From Burkholderiales bacterium (lineage in GTDB: Bacteria; Pseudomonadota; Gammaproteobacteria; Burkholderiales; Casimicrobiaceae): 64,000 nt of DNA. This document shows, piece after piece, positions 40,652 to 49,769 of the stretch. The translations under genes were made by a program, and so were the position numbers. Location: contig JAEUPL010000009.1 in assembly GCA_016790165.1 (NCBI GenBank), positions 1 to 64,000 on the forward strand, written 5' to 3'. Below the pieces are notes generated by a model, which was given only the letters and a program-made list of their open reading frames with translations, was not told the origin of the DNA and searched no databases. Numbering within the stretch: the stretch's first letter is position 1; each line of letters starts with the position of its first letter.

Positions 40652-42352
40652 ATGGGAACCAACGCGCCTTTAATTCCCTCTCAGCGCCTCATCATGTTGA
40701 GCGCGCTGCTTTTGTCTGCGGTGGCCGTAGCCCAATCGCCGACTCTGACCGATACGCGCGATCTCAAATCGCAGTGCCGCTTGTTGGGGATACCAGCAGT
40801 CACGCAAATGACCGTTTCGTGGAGCGGTGAGTGCGCCGGCGGCGCTGCAGATGGCGTGGGGGATTTGTTCGCGTTCAGTGGTGGTCGCCTTGCCTATATT
40901 CTGCGCGGGCAGTTCCGATCGGGCGTGCTGACTCGCCAGGATCGACTCAGACCCTGCGACGCAGGCACGTGCGTTGAAGACGCGCCGCCGAGTTTGTTGC
41001 GCGCTCACGAACAAGCTGCTGCGCAAGCGGCAACGCCTGCGCTGCGGCCTTTGCCATCTGGGGGCGCTAGCAAACCGACGGAGATGGTGCTGAATCGCGA
41101 GCGACTCGGTGACGCCTTCTATACCGGTCGCGTCGTCTTGCATCCGGTGACGCAAGCCATGAGTGGGGACGTCGTGATTGAGTACGACGATCGGCGTCGC
41201 TTCGAAGGTCGACTGGCCGAAGGCAAGCGCGAAGGTCGTGGCATCTACGTGTGGGCCGACGGCCAACGCTATGTCGGTGACTGGGCGCAGGACATCCAGC
41301 AAGGCAGAGGCACGCTGACGTTCGCGAACGGCGACGTGTACGAAGGGGACTTCGTCAACGGCGAGCGCACCGGCAGCGGGACACTGAAACTCAAGAACGG
41401 TGACAGCTACTCGGGTCAGTGGATCCGCGGTTCCCGCGAGGGAAAGGGCGTCGCGGAATGGGGCAGTGGCTTGCGCTACGAAGGCGAGTGGAAAGCCAAC
41501 CGGCGCGAAGGTCAAGGCAATATGCGCTTTCCCAACGGCGGGTCTTACGACGGGGACTGGCGAGATGATCAGGCGACCGGTCGCGGCGATATTCTTTTCG
41601 CAACGGGTGATTCCTATACGGGCCAGGTACGCGACGGAGTTCCGTATGGACGCGGTATCATGCGCTGGGGATCCGGTGACCGTTTCGAAGGTGAATTCGC
41701 GGCAGGCCGTCCCACGGCGAATGGCGAGATGATCTTTTTCGCCGAAGCGGCCGGCAATGAGGCGACCGCGACCGATGCCCCGGTGCCGATCGTGCTGCCG
41801 TCGAAGGCAGCCGCGGACGCGCTTGCGGCGGCGGCGGGCCCGTCCCGGGCGGATCTGTGCGCCACGGCGTACAACGCCGCCCGCGACAAAGCGGCGCTGA
41901 AGCGCTTTGTAGACTCGTTTCCGGACGACGAGTGCGGTCGCCATGTCTGGGCTAGGCAAAAGATCGCAGCTTGGGAGGATCGCGAAAAACGTCGCGTTGA
42001 AGCGGCATCAAAAGCTCAGGAGGAATTGGTCGCTGTTGCCCGATCACTGGTCGGCGGCACCGCGCCGTACCGTCAGGAGTACACCTATTGTGTGACGGCG
42101 GCCGGCACCGGGAGTGCCTGCCAGCGCGTGACCTACGTGTTTGATGTCAAGGCAAAGATCACCAATGTCGTCGATGTCCAGCGTAAGACGTTTCAGGTCC
42201 AGGTGATCGAAGTGACGTCGCTTGGCAACGAGAAGGGCGCGCCTTCTCAACTGTTTTACGACGGGAGAGCCGCCGCAACGGCCGAATTTCGTGGCAAAGT
42301 CGTGGGCAGCACGCTGGTAAGGACTGCTGCGCAGCTCGGTCTGGCGTTTTAG
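40652..42352 (+). CDS. exported MORN-repeat protein at the head of the T6SS locus
   Basis: 566 residues from ATG 40652 (a TTG at 40622 is possible). Signal peptide includes IMLSALLLSAVAVAQ. From about residue 175 to 365 there are around eight MORN repeats of the form Y-x-G-D/E-W/F-x-x-G-x-R-x-G-x-G (for example YVGDWAQDIQQGRG, YEGDFVNGERTGSG, YSGQWIRGSREGKG, YEGEWKANRREGQG, YDGDWRDDQATGRG). The C-terminal 150 residues include an LCATAYNAARDKAALKRFV helix and two cysteines (YCVTAAGTGSACQRV). MORN repeats often bind lipid or protein. It is followed by kinases of the same strand and may be a periplasmic partner. Confidence 0.82.
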   Translation: MGTNAPLIPSQRLIMLSALLLSAVAVAQSPTLTDTRDLKSQCRLLGIPAVTQMTVSWSGECAGGAADGVGDLFAFSGGRLAYILRGQFRSGVLTRQDRLRPCDAGTCVEDAPPSLLRAHEQAAAQAATPALRPLPSGGASKPTEMVLNRERLGDAFYTGRVVLHPVTQAMSGDVVIEYDDRRRFEGRLAEGKREGRGIYVWADGQRYVGDWAQDIQQGRGTLTFANGDVYEGDFVNGERTGSGTLKLKNGDSYSGQWIRGSREGKGVAEWGSGLRYEGEWKANRREGQGNMRFPNGGSYDGDWRDDQATGRGDILFATGDSYTGQVRDGVPYGRGIMRWGSGDRFEGEFAAGRPTANGEMIFFAEAAGNEATATDAPVPIVLPSKAAADALAAAAGPSRADLCATAYNAARDKAALKRFVDSFPDDECGRHVWARQKIAAWEDREKRRVEAASKAQEELVAVARSLVGGTAPYRQEYTYCVTAAGTGSACQRVTYVFDVKAKITNVVDVQRKTFQVQVIEVTSLGNEKGAPSQLFYDGRAAATAEFRGKVVGSTLVRTAAQLGLAF

Positions 42353-42717
42353 ACGAGTATCGCCGCGGCCGATAGCGACTGACGGCGCTCCCTCTCTGCC
42401 AAGTTGTGGCTGGCCAGCCAAAGCGGGGTGCCCATGGGCAGCCACACGTGAGGCGCTTGCCCGGTGCAAGCGAACACCCCGGTGCCCACCAGTTTATTGA
42501 TATCGACAACTTCGGTTGAATTTACAAGCCTCTGACGCGCTTTGCGCGCGTCTTGCGTCTATGCATGCGTGAGGCGCAATGCGCCGTGTCGGTGTGTTGC
42601 ATAGGTGGACAGAGTCACAGATTGCGCGGTCCAACCGTGGCTATCGGTTGCCCGACTGTGGCGGCACCAAGCGAGAACTGTTATGGTTCTTCCTGTAAGG
42701 AATCAACGAGGTCCCGA
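42353..42717 (+). other. 365-bp gap with two stem-loops before the T6SS kinase genes
   Basis: No gene is supported here. Two hairpins are visible: CGCTTGC (42454-42460) with GCAAGCG (42466-42472), and GACGCGC (42534-42540) with GCGCGTC (42546-42552). Neither has a T-run. An AT-rich patch (about 42490-42530) lies between them. The promoter of the T6SS kinase operon probably lies in this gap, but no clear -35/-10 pair can be named. Confidence 0.45.
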
Positions 42718-44265
42718 GTGACGACTACGTCCAGTCCATTGCTTGCCACGCATGCGAATTGTCTGCCGATTGGAACGCGCGTCGCTGAGTTTGAAATTGT
42801 CGGCTTGATCGGCGAGGGCGGCTTCGGAATCGTGTATCAGGCGCGTGACACGTCGCTCGATCGCATCGTTGCATTGAAAGAGTTCATGCCGGCGATATTC
42901 GCTGGACGTGTGGACGGTGTTCGGGTCGCCGTTCGGGCGGCAAACCATCAGGCGACGTTCGAGGCTGGACTAAAGAGCTTCATCAACGAGGCCAAGATGC
43001 TCGCGAAATTCGCTCATCCGGCACTGGTCGAGGTGTTCCGCTTCTGGGAAGGCAATGGCACGGCCTACATGGCCATGCGTTTATATCGAGGTGAGACGCT
43101 CCGGCAGGTGCTTGCAACGGGGGGGCAAACGTTTGATGAGCAGCGCATCGCCGAGGTCATGGCGCCGATATTTGACGCGCTGGATATGCTGCATCGGGAA
43201 CAGGTGTTTCATCGAGATATCGCGCCCGACAACATCATGCTTGCCGAGGGGCGCTCGGTCCTGCTCGACTTCGGGTCTGCGCGTCGCTTGATTGGTGACG
43301 CGACCCAGGCCCTGACTACCGTGCTCAAGCCTGGCTACGCGCCGGTAGAACAGTACAGTGACGATGGCTCGATGCGGCAGGGTGCTTGGACGGATGTGTA
43401 CGCGCTAGGCGGTGTGCTGTATCACCTGGCGACGGGGAAACCGCCGTTGCAGGCTGTTTCGCGGATCCTTTCGGACCCGCTACAAACGGTCAACCAGGTG
43501 ACTGGCGACAAGTTTTCTGAAGCGTTCTCTGAGGCTGTCAAAAAGGCGCTGAATGTGCACGTCGACCAGCGTTTCCAGACAGTTCGGGCGTTTCGCGATG
43601 CTCTGGGATGGAATGTTACGGCGGCGCAGCAAGTCGTCACCGTGCCAACCACCCAAGTCTGGCTGGATCCAGACGCGAAGAAGGACAAGGCCGACGCGGC
43701 AAACCTACGCAGTGAGACGCCGTTTGAGGAGCCGCAGGCGATCCCCCCCCGCGCCGAACCGGTCATCGCCGGGGAACCGTCTCGACGAACGAGCGGCGGA
43801 GAGACGAGGCAGACGCGCGCGGGTGTGTACGGAGCGGCGGCTGCAATCACCGTGGCGGCGGTCGCCGCCGCAGTGTGGTTTGGACGTGGCGCGGCGCCGT
43901 CTGGCGCAAGCGAGCCCCCCATTTCCGCGCCGAAGGCTGGCGCGGATGCACTTCCCTCGGCGGCGGGCGTCAAGCCCTCTACCAATGCGACGGATGCACC
44001 TGCGGCGGCAACGCCCACACCCAGCTTGGTTCAAACGCCTCCGCCCCAGACGGGTGACGGCAAAGTGGCGTTTGACGTCAAGCCTGCACGCGGTCGTATC
44101 GACATCAATGGGATAGCCAAAGGCACGGTCATGGCGTTGACTGAGGTGACGTTGCCTGCGGGTAAGCACAAGATCGAGATCATTAACCCGCCGGCAGCGC
44201 CGGTAGTGCGTGAAATTGAGGTCGTGCCCAACAAAACTATTACTGTTTCGCACCGATTTGAGTAG
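42718..44265 (+). CDS. membrane Ser/Thr protein kinase with C-terminal PEGA-like domain (T6SS kinase 1)
   Basis: 515 residues from GTG 42718. Kinase domain about 25-300: glycine loop GEGGFGIVY, Lys54 in ALKEF, catalytic loop HRDIAPDN (165-172) with Ala169 in place of the usual lysine, and LDFGSARR (D184). Activation segment TQALTTVLKPGYAPVEQY. After a Pro/Glu-rich linker, a single membrane helix (AAAAITVAAVAAAVWFG), then a periplasmic PEGA-like module ending TITVSHRF. Such kinases phosphorylate FHA proteins to switch on type VI secretion. A long in-frame extension upstream lacks kinase similarity. Confidence 0.88.
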   Translation: MTTTSSPLLATHANCLPIGTRVAEFEIVGLIGEGGFGIVYQARDTSLDRIVALKEFMPAIFAGRVDGVRVAVRAANHQATFEAGLKSFINEAKMLAKFAHPALVEVFRFWEGNGTAYMAMRLYRGETLRQVLATGGQTFDEQRIAEVMAPIFDALDMLHREQVFHRDIAPDNIMLAEGRSVLLDFGSARRLIGDATQALTTVLKPGYAPVEQYSDDGSMRQGAWTDVYALGGVLYHLATGKPPLQAVSRILSDPLQTVNQVTGDKFSEAFSEAVKKALNVHVDQRFQTVRAFRDALGWNVTAAQQVVTVPTTQVWLDPDAKKDKADAANLRSETPFEEPQAIPPRAEPVIAGEPSRRTSGGETRQTRAGVYGAAAAITVAAVAAAVWFGRGAAPSGASEPPISAPKAGADALPSAAGVKPSTNATDAPAAATPTPSLVQTPPPQTGDGKVAFDVKPARGRIDINGIAKGTVMALTEVTLPAGKHKIEIINPPAAPVVREIEVVPNKTITVSHRFE

Positions 44266-44318
44266 TATCTGCCCAACGATGGAATCGCAATGATGTTCCG
44301 GTTTAGCGAGCAGCAATC

Positions 44319-46121
44319 ATGAGTAGCAATGGCGTCACTGCATCCAGTGCCTTGCCGGTCGGGGCTCGGCTGGGAGAATTCGAGATCACCGGTGTGATTG
44401 GTGAGGGCGGATTCGGAATCGTCTACAGCGCCCGGGACTCCAGCCTTGAGCGCATCGTGGCGGTGAAGGAGTATCTGCCCGCGGCCTTCGCCGGACGTAA
44501 CTCGGAAGGATCCGTGCAGGTTCGGTCGCTTGAACACAACAAAACGTTCAACGCGGGGTTGTCGAGCTTCATCAATGAAGCGAAGATGCTGGCGCGGTTT
44601 TCGCACCCAGGTCTGGTAGAGGTCTTTCGATTCTGGGAGGCCAATGGTACGGCGTATATGGCCATGCGCTACTACCGGGGCGTGACGCTGCGTGAAGTGT
44701 TGCGCACCACGCCACACGTCGTGAGCGAACAGTGGTTGTGCGAAACGCTCGATCCCGTTCTACTGGCGCTTCAGGAATTGCACAACGAACGTTGCTACCA
44801 CCGCGACGTCGCGCCCGACAACATCATGGTTTTGCCGAACGGTCGTTCGGTGCTGATGGATTTTGGTGCTGCGCGGCGCATCATCGGTGGCATGACGCAG
44901 GCGCTGACGACGGTTCTCAAGCCAGGGTACGCGCCTATCGAACAGTATTCAGACGACGGCTCCATGCAGCAGGGGGCCTGGACTGACATCTACGCCGTTG
45001 GCGGTGTGCTCTACCACGCGATGACCGGAAAGGTGCCCGTGCAGGCGATCTCGCGGATGATGACCGACCCACTCAAGGATGTCGCCGCTGTGACGGGGGG
45101 GAAGTTCTCGCCGGACCTCTGTGCCGCTGTCATGAAATGTCTCGCCGTGCTGCCGGAGAATCGCTTTCAGTCGATTGACGAGCTGCGCACGGCTCTCGGG
45201 TGGGTAACCACGCCAGTCAGCTCGACGGTCATCATGCGCACCGGGTACGTGCCACTCGAGCAGCGAGATGCTGCCTCCGCTGCGGTTGCCACTGCCGCGG
45301 GCAAGGCGGCCCCAGCGCCCCCGCCAACAAATGCCGCAACAGCGGTTGCTGCGAAGGGTGCCGCGACTGCATCGGCGGCGATCGCGAATGGCGCTTCTCC
45401 TGCCGTGGCGTCCGACCCACTAGCCGATTTGCTCTCGGAGCCCTCGAAGCGGGCGGGGCCAATCACTTTGGGGCCCGTGTCACCCACAGGTGACAGCAAA
45501 AAGCAGGGCGGATCCGCCTCTGACGGACAGGGCACGAAAGTGCCGAGAGTGCCTGCTCGCGCGGGTGACAGCAACGCGCTGCCCAAAGTGCTTGTCGCCG
45601 TGGCCGCGGTTGCCGTCTTGGGAGCCGCAGTCTACTTGACGATGAGTGGCCGGGGTGGCGGTGCGGCTGATCCGGGCGCGTCGTCAGCCACCACGACACC
45701 GCCCGCGTCAAGCAGCAAGCCGGACGACGTCAAGACGACGCCGTCGTCGGAAAGGGGCGAAACTCCGACCGCCGCACCTGCTGAGAAGCCGGCTGAGGTC
45801 GGTCCGGCGGCGCAGTCGCCGGCAGACGCACCTAAGGCGGACTTGCCCGTTGCCGCGCCTTCCCAGCCCGTCGCCGAAAGGGGGCAAGACAAAGCTGCGG
45901 AAAAGGCGGCGCCAGCTGACGGTCGGGTTGACCTGCGTGTGCAGCCGTGGGCTAAGGTGACGGTTGACGGGCAATTCAAGGGGACGACACCGCCAATGAC
46001 GCAACTCAAGTTGGCGCCTGGGAAATACACGATCGTGCTCGAAAACCCAGCAGGTGCTCCCGTGACCAAAACCGTCGAGGTGGTAGCTGGCAAGTCCGTC
46101 CTAGTGCGGCATGCCTTCTAG
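44319..46121 (+). CDS. membrane Ser/Thr protein kinase with C-terminal PEGA-like domain (T6SS kinase 2)
   Basis: 600 residues, paralogue of the kinase just upstream. GEGGFGIVY, Lys50 (AVKEY), HRDVAPDN at 161-168 (again Ala165), MDFGAARR (D181). A 190-residue juxtamembrane linker rich in Ala/Pro contains SDPLADLLSEP (Asp366), resembling repeated motifs in TagH. Membrane helix VLVAVAAVAVLGAAVYLTM, then an extracytoplasmic linker and a PEGA-like domain (VDLRVQPWAKVTVDGQFKG) to the end. The tandem arrangement suggests duplication. Probable partner of TagH and PppA. Confidence 0.88.
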   Translation: MSSNGVTASSALPVGARLGEFEITGVIGEGGFGIVYSARDSSLERIVAVKEYLPAAFAGRNSEGSVQVRSLEHNKTFNAGLSSFINEAKMLARFSHPGLVEVFRFWEANGTAYMAMRYYRGVTLREVLRTTPHVVSEQWLCETLDPVLLALQELHNERCYHRDVAPDNIMVLPNGRSVLMDFGAARRIIGGMTQALTTVLKPGYAPIEQYSDDGSMQQGAWTDIYAVGGVLYHAMTGKVPVQAISRMMTDPLKDVAAVTGGKFSPDLCAAVMKCLAVLPENRFQSIDELRTALGWVTTPVSSTVIMRTGYVPLEQRDAASAAVATAAGKAAPAPPPTNAATAVAAKGAATASAAIANGASPAVASDPLADLLSEPSKRAGPITLGPVSPTGDSKKQGGSASDGQGTKVPRVPARAGDSNALPKVLVAVAAVAVLGAAVYLTMSGRGGGAADPGASSATTTPPASSSKPDDVKTTPSSERGETPTAAPAEKPAEVGPAAQSPADAPKADLPVAAPSQPVAERGQDKAAEKAAPADGRVDLRVQPWAKVTVDGQFKGTTPPMTQLKLAPGKYTIVLENPAGAPVTKTVEVVAGKSVLVRHAF

Positions 46122-46190
46122 CGCCGATTCTGTCTAGTACCAACAAGACGATGGTTGCGTCAGCATCCATCCATAGCAACGAGAACAACG

Positions 46191-46730
46191 ATGACAACTA
46201 AGAGTCGGGAGATCGTGGTGAGGACAAATTCGAAGTTAGCGTTCATTTTTCTCGCCGCGTTGCCGGTGCTGCTGGCTGCCTGCGCCACGCCCTCACCCCC
46301 GCCGGTGAATTACCCCGCGCCGCCGCAGAGTGCACCGCCGCCGCCTGCGTCCAGTCCGGCAACCGTGCCGTCCACTCCCACCGCGCTGCCAGTTCACCAA
46401 GCGTCGACATCACCGACCGGTGATGTTGGCGCGGGCGAGCGCGCGCTCGCCACAGCAATTGGTGTTTATGAGCGCGGTGAATTTCAGTCGGCAATCCGCG
46501 CGCTGACGCCGATGACGACGGATGGGTCGCTCGATCCGTCGCAGTTGTTGCGTGCGCTGAAGACGCTTGCATTTGCCCAGTGCTCCGTGAACCAGCGTGC
46601 CGCGTGTCGAAAAAGCTTTGAGCAAGCCTTCCGTGCCGATCCGACATTCGATTTGACTCCCGCGGAACGCGGACACCCGATCTGGGGACCGGAATTTGTT
46701 CGCGCCCGCCGCGCGGTGCTTGGTAAGTAA
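46191..46730 (+). CDS. tssQ: TssQ-family T6SS-associated lipoprotein
   Basis: 179 residues from ATG 46191 (46155 also in frame). Lipobox LLAAC in FIFLAALPVLLAACATPSP, then a Pro-rich linker and a helical TPR-like domain: ERALATAIGVYERGEFQSAI, LKTLAFAQCSVNQRAACRKSF, FRADPTFDLTPAERGHPIWG. The C-terminal pattern RAD..F.L.PAER.HP is diagnostic. Its role is not established; its consistent place with kinases and TagH suggests a link to T6SS assembly or signalling. A similar domain ends the truncated kinase at the right edge. Confidence 0.85.
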   Translation: MTTKSREIVVRTNSKLAFIFLAALPVLLAACATPSPPPVNYPAPPQSAPPPPASSPATVPSTPTALPVHQASTSPTGDVGAGERALATAIGVYERGEFQSAIRALTPMTTDGSLDPSQLLRALKTLAFAQCSVNQRAACRKSFEQAFRADPTFDLTPAERGHPIWGPEFVRARRAVLGK

Positions 46731-46761
46731 CCGGTCTAGCTCGGTCGCCCCAGACTACTCC

Positions 46762-48759
46762 ATGTCGTCCATCACGCTCACCGTCATGTCGATCGATGCG
46801 TCGGCGCCTCTGCAGCGCATCGCGCAGACGTTTTCCGGTACTGGTGGCACCATTGGTCGAGATGACAGCAACACGCTCGCGCTGCCGGACAAGCATCGCC
46901 GTGTGTCTCGACTGCATGGCACGGTTAGCTTTGTGGAAGGCGTGGCAACGCTGACGAATTCAAGTACCTCCCTGCCCGTTATGGTAGGTGAGCAGCAACT
47001 CGACTGTGGTCAGTCCACGGCGCTTCGACATGGTGAACAGATCGAGATCGGCCCGTACGTTCTCGTCGCGACATCCGACGCTGGGGCCGTGCCGCGAACA
47101 CCGGTCACGACGGTGGTTCATCGGCCAGCTGCGCAACACTCTACGGCGCCGGCCCGGTCAGCGCCTAACCCAGCCGTGCCTGCTTTTCGGCCGCCTTCGC
47201 CCGTCGACGTTCCGCCCGCGGTGCCCCTTGATCTCGACGCACTTTTTGCGCCGACGGCATCGTCGAAAGGCGGCGTCGGCGGCACACTGGGTGAGCTTTT
47301 TCCGCCCTCGGGGGTCGCATCGTCGGCGGCGTCCTTGCTGGCACCTGCCGAGCCACTAGCTGTCGAGACGCCTCCCGTCGCTTCTTCCGTTGCGGCGCCT
47401 TCCGCGTCGCCGTCCGGCGGTGATCCGTTTGCGGACTTGCTGTCAGGCATCGGAAGTGCCGCGCCGACATCGGCTGCCCCTCCTGCCGGCGGTAGACCTC
47501 CGGTCCTTGGACTCCCAGCGGCAACCTCAGCCGATCCGTTCGCCTCGCTTCTGATGCCCGGTGGCGGTACGCCGATTTCAGCGCCCGTTGCGTTTGCCGC
47601 GACCCCGGTGGCTCCGCCGCCGCCGACGCCAAGCGTGATTCCCGACGATTTCAACCCATTCGAACTACCGACAGTTACGTCGCGCAATACTTCCGATCCG
47701 CTTGCCGGCTTGACCGGTACGGCACCCATCGGTCTGTCCGATACTGGCACAGGCGGTGGGTTGCACGCCGCGCCAAGCATTGACTCTCTCTTTGCGACGC
47801 CGGCACCCGCGGCGGTCGATGCGTTGTTGGCGCCCTCAGCGGCCGGCCACGGACAGGCTGATGGTTGGGGCGGACTATTGCAGGCTGACGCAAACAGCGA
47901 CCCGCTCGCGTTGTTTGACGCGCCTGCGCCCGCTCCGGCGTTGCAGCCTATGCGCGATACGACGCCGGAAATTGGCTCCGCGTTCGTCCCACCAGTGGCT
48001 GCGCCCCTGGCGCGTCCGGCGGTATCCGCCCCCACGCCCACGGCGACCGCTTCACGGCCAATGGCCGACCCGTTCGCCCTACCGCAGCATTCATCGGCGC
48101 CTCGCTCTGCCACCGCACCGCCGGCAGCCAGTCAGGACGCGCTGACCGAAGCCTTTCTGAAGGGGGCGGGTTTGACGCCGTCGGCCTTGCCACAGGGACT
48201 GACACCTGAAGTGATGCAACTGGTCGGGAGCGTTTTGCGGAGCGCGACAGCCGGTGCGGTGGACATGTTGGCGGCGCGCGCGGCGACAAAGCGTGAGGTT
48301 CAGGCGAGTGTCACGATTATTTCGGTGCAAGCGAACAACCCGCTCAAGTTTCTGCCCAACGCAGACGCGGCGTTGATGCAGTTGCTTGGCAAGAAGATGC
48401 CGGGGTTCATGCGCGCCGACGTTGCGATGCGCGATGCATTTGACGACCTGCGGGCGCACGAAGTGGGCGTCATCGCGGGGACGAGGGCAGCGCTGACTGA
48501 GGTGTTGGGCAAATTTAGCCCAGACATTTTGGGTGACAAGCTAACTCGCGGGTCGGTGCTCGAGTCGTTGCTGCCGTCGGCGCGCAAGGCGAAGCTCTGG
48601 GACACATACCTTGACCGGTACCAGCAGATTCGCCGCGAGGCAGAGGATGATTTCCAGAGCATCTTCGGCCGGGCGTTTGTGCAGGCGTATGAACGCGAAA
48701 CGGCAAGAATCAAGGGCGATACCAGCGGCGATACCGGGAAGTCGAGCGGAGGAACGTAA
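46762..48759 (+). CDS. tagH: T6SS-associated FHA-domain protein TagH
   Basis: 665 residues. FHA domain near residues 26-95 (GGTIGRDDSNTLALPDKHRRVSRLHGTV) for phosphothreonine binding. A very long Ala/Pro-rich linker (about 110-450) carries repeated D-P-[FL]-A motifs. The C-terminal TagH domain (about 465-650) includes LTPEVMQLVGSVLRSATAGAVDMLAARA, NPLKFLPNADAALMQLLG and DDFQSIFGRAFVQAYE. FHA proteins relay kinase signals to assembly of the secretion machine. ATG at 46762 follows the tssQ stop by 31 bp; 3 bp separate its stop from pppA. Confidence 0.88.
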   Translation: MSSITLTVMSIDASAPLQRIAQTFSGTGGTIGRDDSNTLALPDKHRRVSRLHGTVSFVEGVATLTNSSTSLPVMVGEQQLDCGQSTALRHGEQIEIGPYVLVATSDAGAVPRTPVTTVVHRPAAQHSTAPARSAPNPAVPAFRPPSPVDVPPAVPLDLDALFAPTASSKGGVGGTLGELFPPSGVASSAASLLAPAEPLAVETPPVASSVAAPSASPSGGDPFADLLSGIGSAAPTSAAPPAGGRPPVLGLPAATSADPFASLLMPGGGTPISAPVAFAATPVAPPPPTPSVIPDDFNPFELPTVTSRNTSDPLAGLTGTAPIGLSDTGTGGGLHAAPSIDSLFATPAPAAVDALLAPSAAGHGQADGWGGLLQADANSDPLALFDAPAPAPALQPMRDTTPEIGSAFVPPVAAPLARPAVSAPTPTATASRPMADPFALPQHSSAPRSATAPPAASQDALTEAFLKGAGLTPSALPQGLTPEVMQLVGSVLRSATAGAVDMLAARAATKREVQASVTIISVQANNPLKFLPNADAALMQLLGKKMPGFMRADVAMRDAFDDLRAHEVGVIAGTRAALTEVLGKFSPDILGDKLTRGSVLESLLPSARKAKLWDTYLDRYQQIRREAEDDFQSIFGRAFVQAYERETARIKGDTSGDTGKSSGGT

Positions 48760-48762
48760 GGC

Positions 48763-49584
48763 ATGAGCGGCGACAACATCAAGCTGGAATCGGCCAGTTT
48801 TTCTCATGACGGGGGACGCGACTACAACGAGGATGCCGTTGGGGAAGCGGACGCGTTTGGCGCGGTGCGGCTCTACTTGCTGGCGGATGGCGCCGGCGGT
48901 CAGGGCGGTGGCGACGTCGCATCGCAAACGGCGATCGCTGCGGCCCGGCTCGAATTCATGCGATTGCCGGCGTTCAATGTTGAAACGCTCGTTCGTTGTG
49001 TGCGCGCCGCCGACACTGCCGTACGGACAAAGCAGGCCGAGGACACCAGATTGTCGAAGATGGCGTCTACCTTCGTTGCCTTTCTGGTCGATTATCGGCA
49101 GGGCCTGGCGCTGCTCGCCAATCTGGGCGACTCGCGGTGCTACGTCTTCCGGGACGGACGGATCATTGCGCAGTCGTACGACCACAGTCTCGTGCAGCGA
49201 TTCGTTGATGCGGGCCTCTATCCGCTGGAGAAGTTGCGCGCGCATCCTAAGCGCAATGTGCTCTATGCGTCGTTGGGAGCTAACGAGGAGGCGGTCGAGC
49301 CTCATGTCAGCGAGGCGCCATTCTCGCTGCGGCCAGGCGATGGGGTTTTGCTGTGCAGCGATGGTGTCTGGGAGCTCGTTGACGAGGCGACGTTGAGCAA
49401 GCTACACCGCATGAGCGGCAGTGTTGGCGAGTGGCGCGACCTGCTCGCCTCCGCGGTTCGCGGGCGGATGGCGCCTGGCCACGACAACTTTAGCGCGCTG
49501 CTGGTGCGCTGTGTTCCGGCCATAGAAGACATGAGCGAAGACGACCAAAAGACGTTGCCACCAACTTTTTCGCACGCCCGGTGA
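48763..49584 (+). CDS. pppA: PP2C-type Ser/Thr phosphatase PppA
   Basis: 273 residues with PP2C metal motifs: RDYNEDAVG, LLADGAGGQGGGDVAS, ANLGDSRCYVFRDGRI, LLCSDGVWELVDE and GHDNFSALLVR. Cytoplasmic, no signal or TM segment. Dephosphorylates kinase targets such as TagH, switching the secretion system off. Tightly spaced after tagH. Confidence 0.92.
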   Translation: MSGDNIKLESASFSHDGGRDYNEDAVGEADAFGAVRLYLLADGAGGQGGGDVASQTAIAAARLEFMRLPAFNVETLVRCVRAADTAVRTKQAEDTRLSKMASTFVAFLVDYRQGLALLANLGDSRCYVFRDGRIIAQSYDHSLVQRFVDAGLYPLEKLRAHPKRNVLYASLGANEEAVEPHVSEAPFSLRPGDGVLLCSDGVWELVDEATLSKLHRMSGSVGEWRDLLASAVRGRMAPGHDNFSALLVRCVPAIEDMSEDDQKTLPPTFSHAR

Positions 49585-49769
49585 CATTTTTGTCGCAGGC
49601 GTTGCGTCTTTGTCCACACCTTCATGCGATGTAACGACGTGTAACGCGCCCAGGGGTCGCTGCCCTTGAAATCGATCGGCAGCAGTTGTAGCCTTAGACG
49701 GCATTGGGTCGCGTGAGGCGATCACCGATTGCAAGGCCTTCAGAAGAGTGATTAGGTTCCGAGGTAGAC

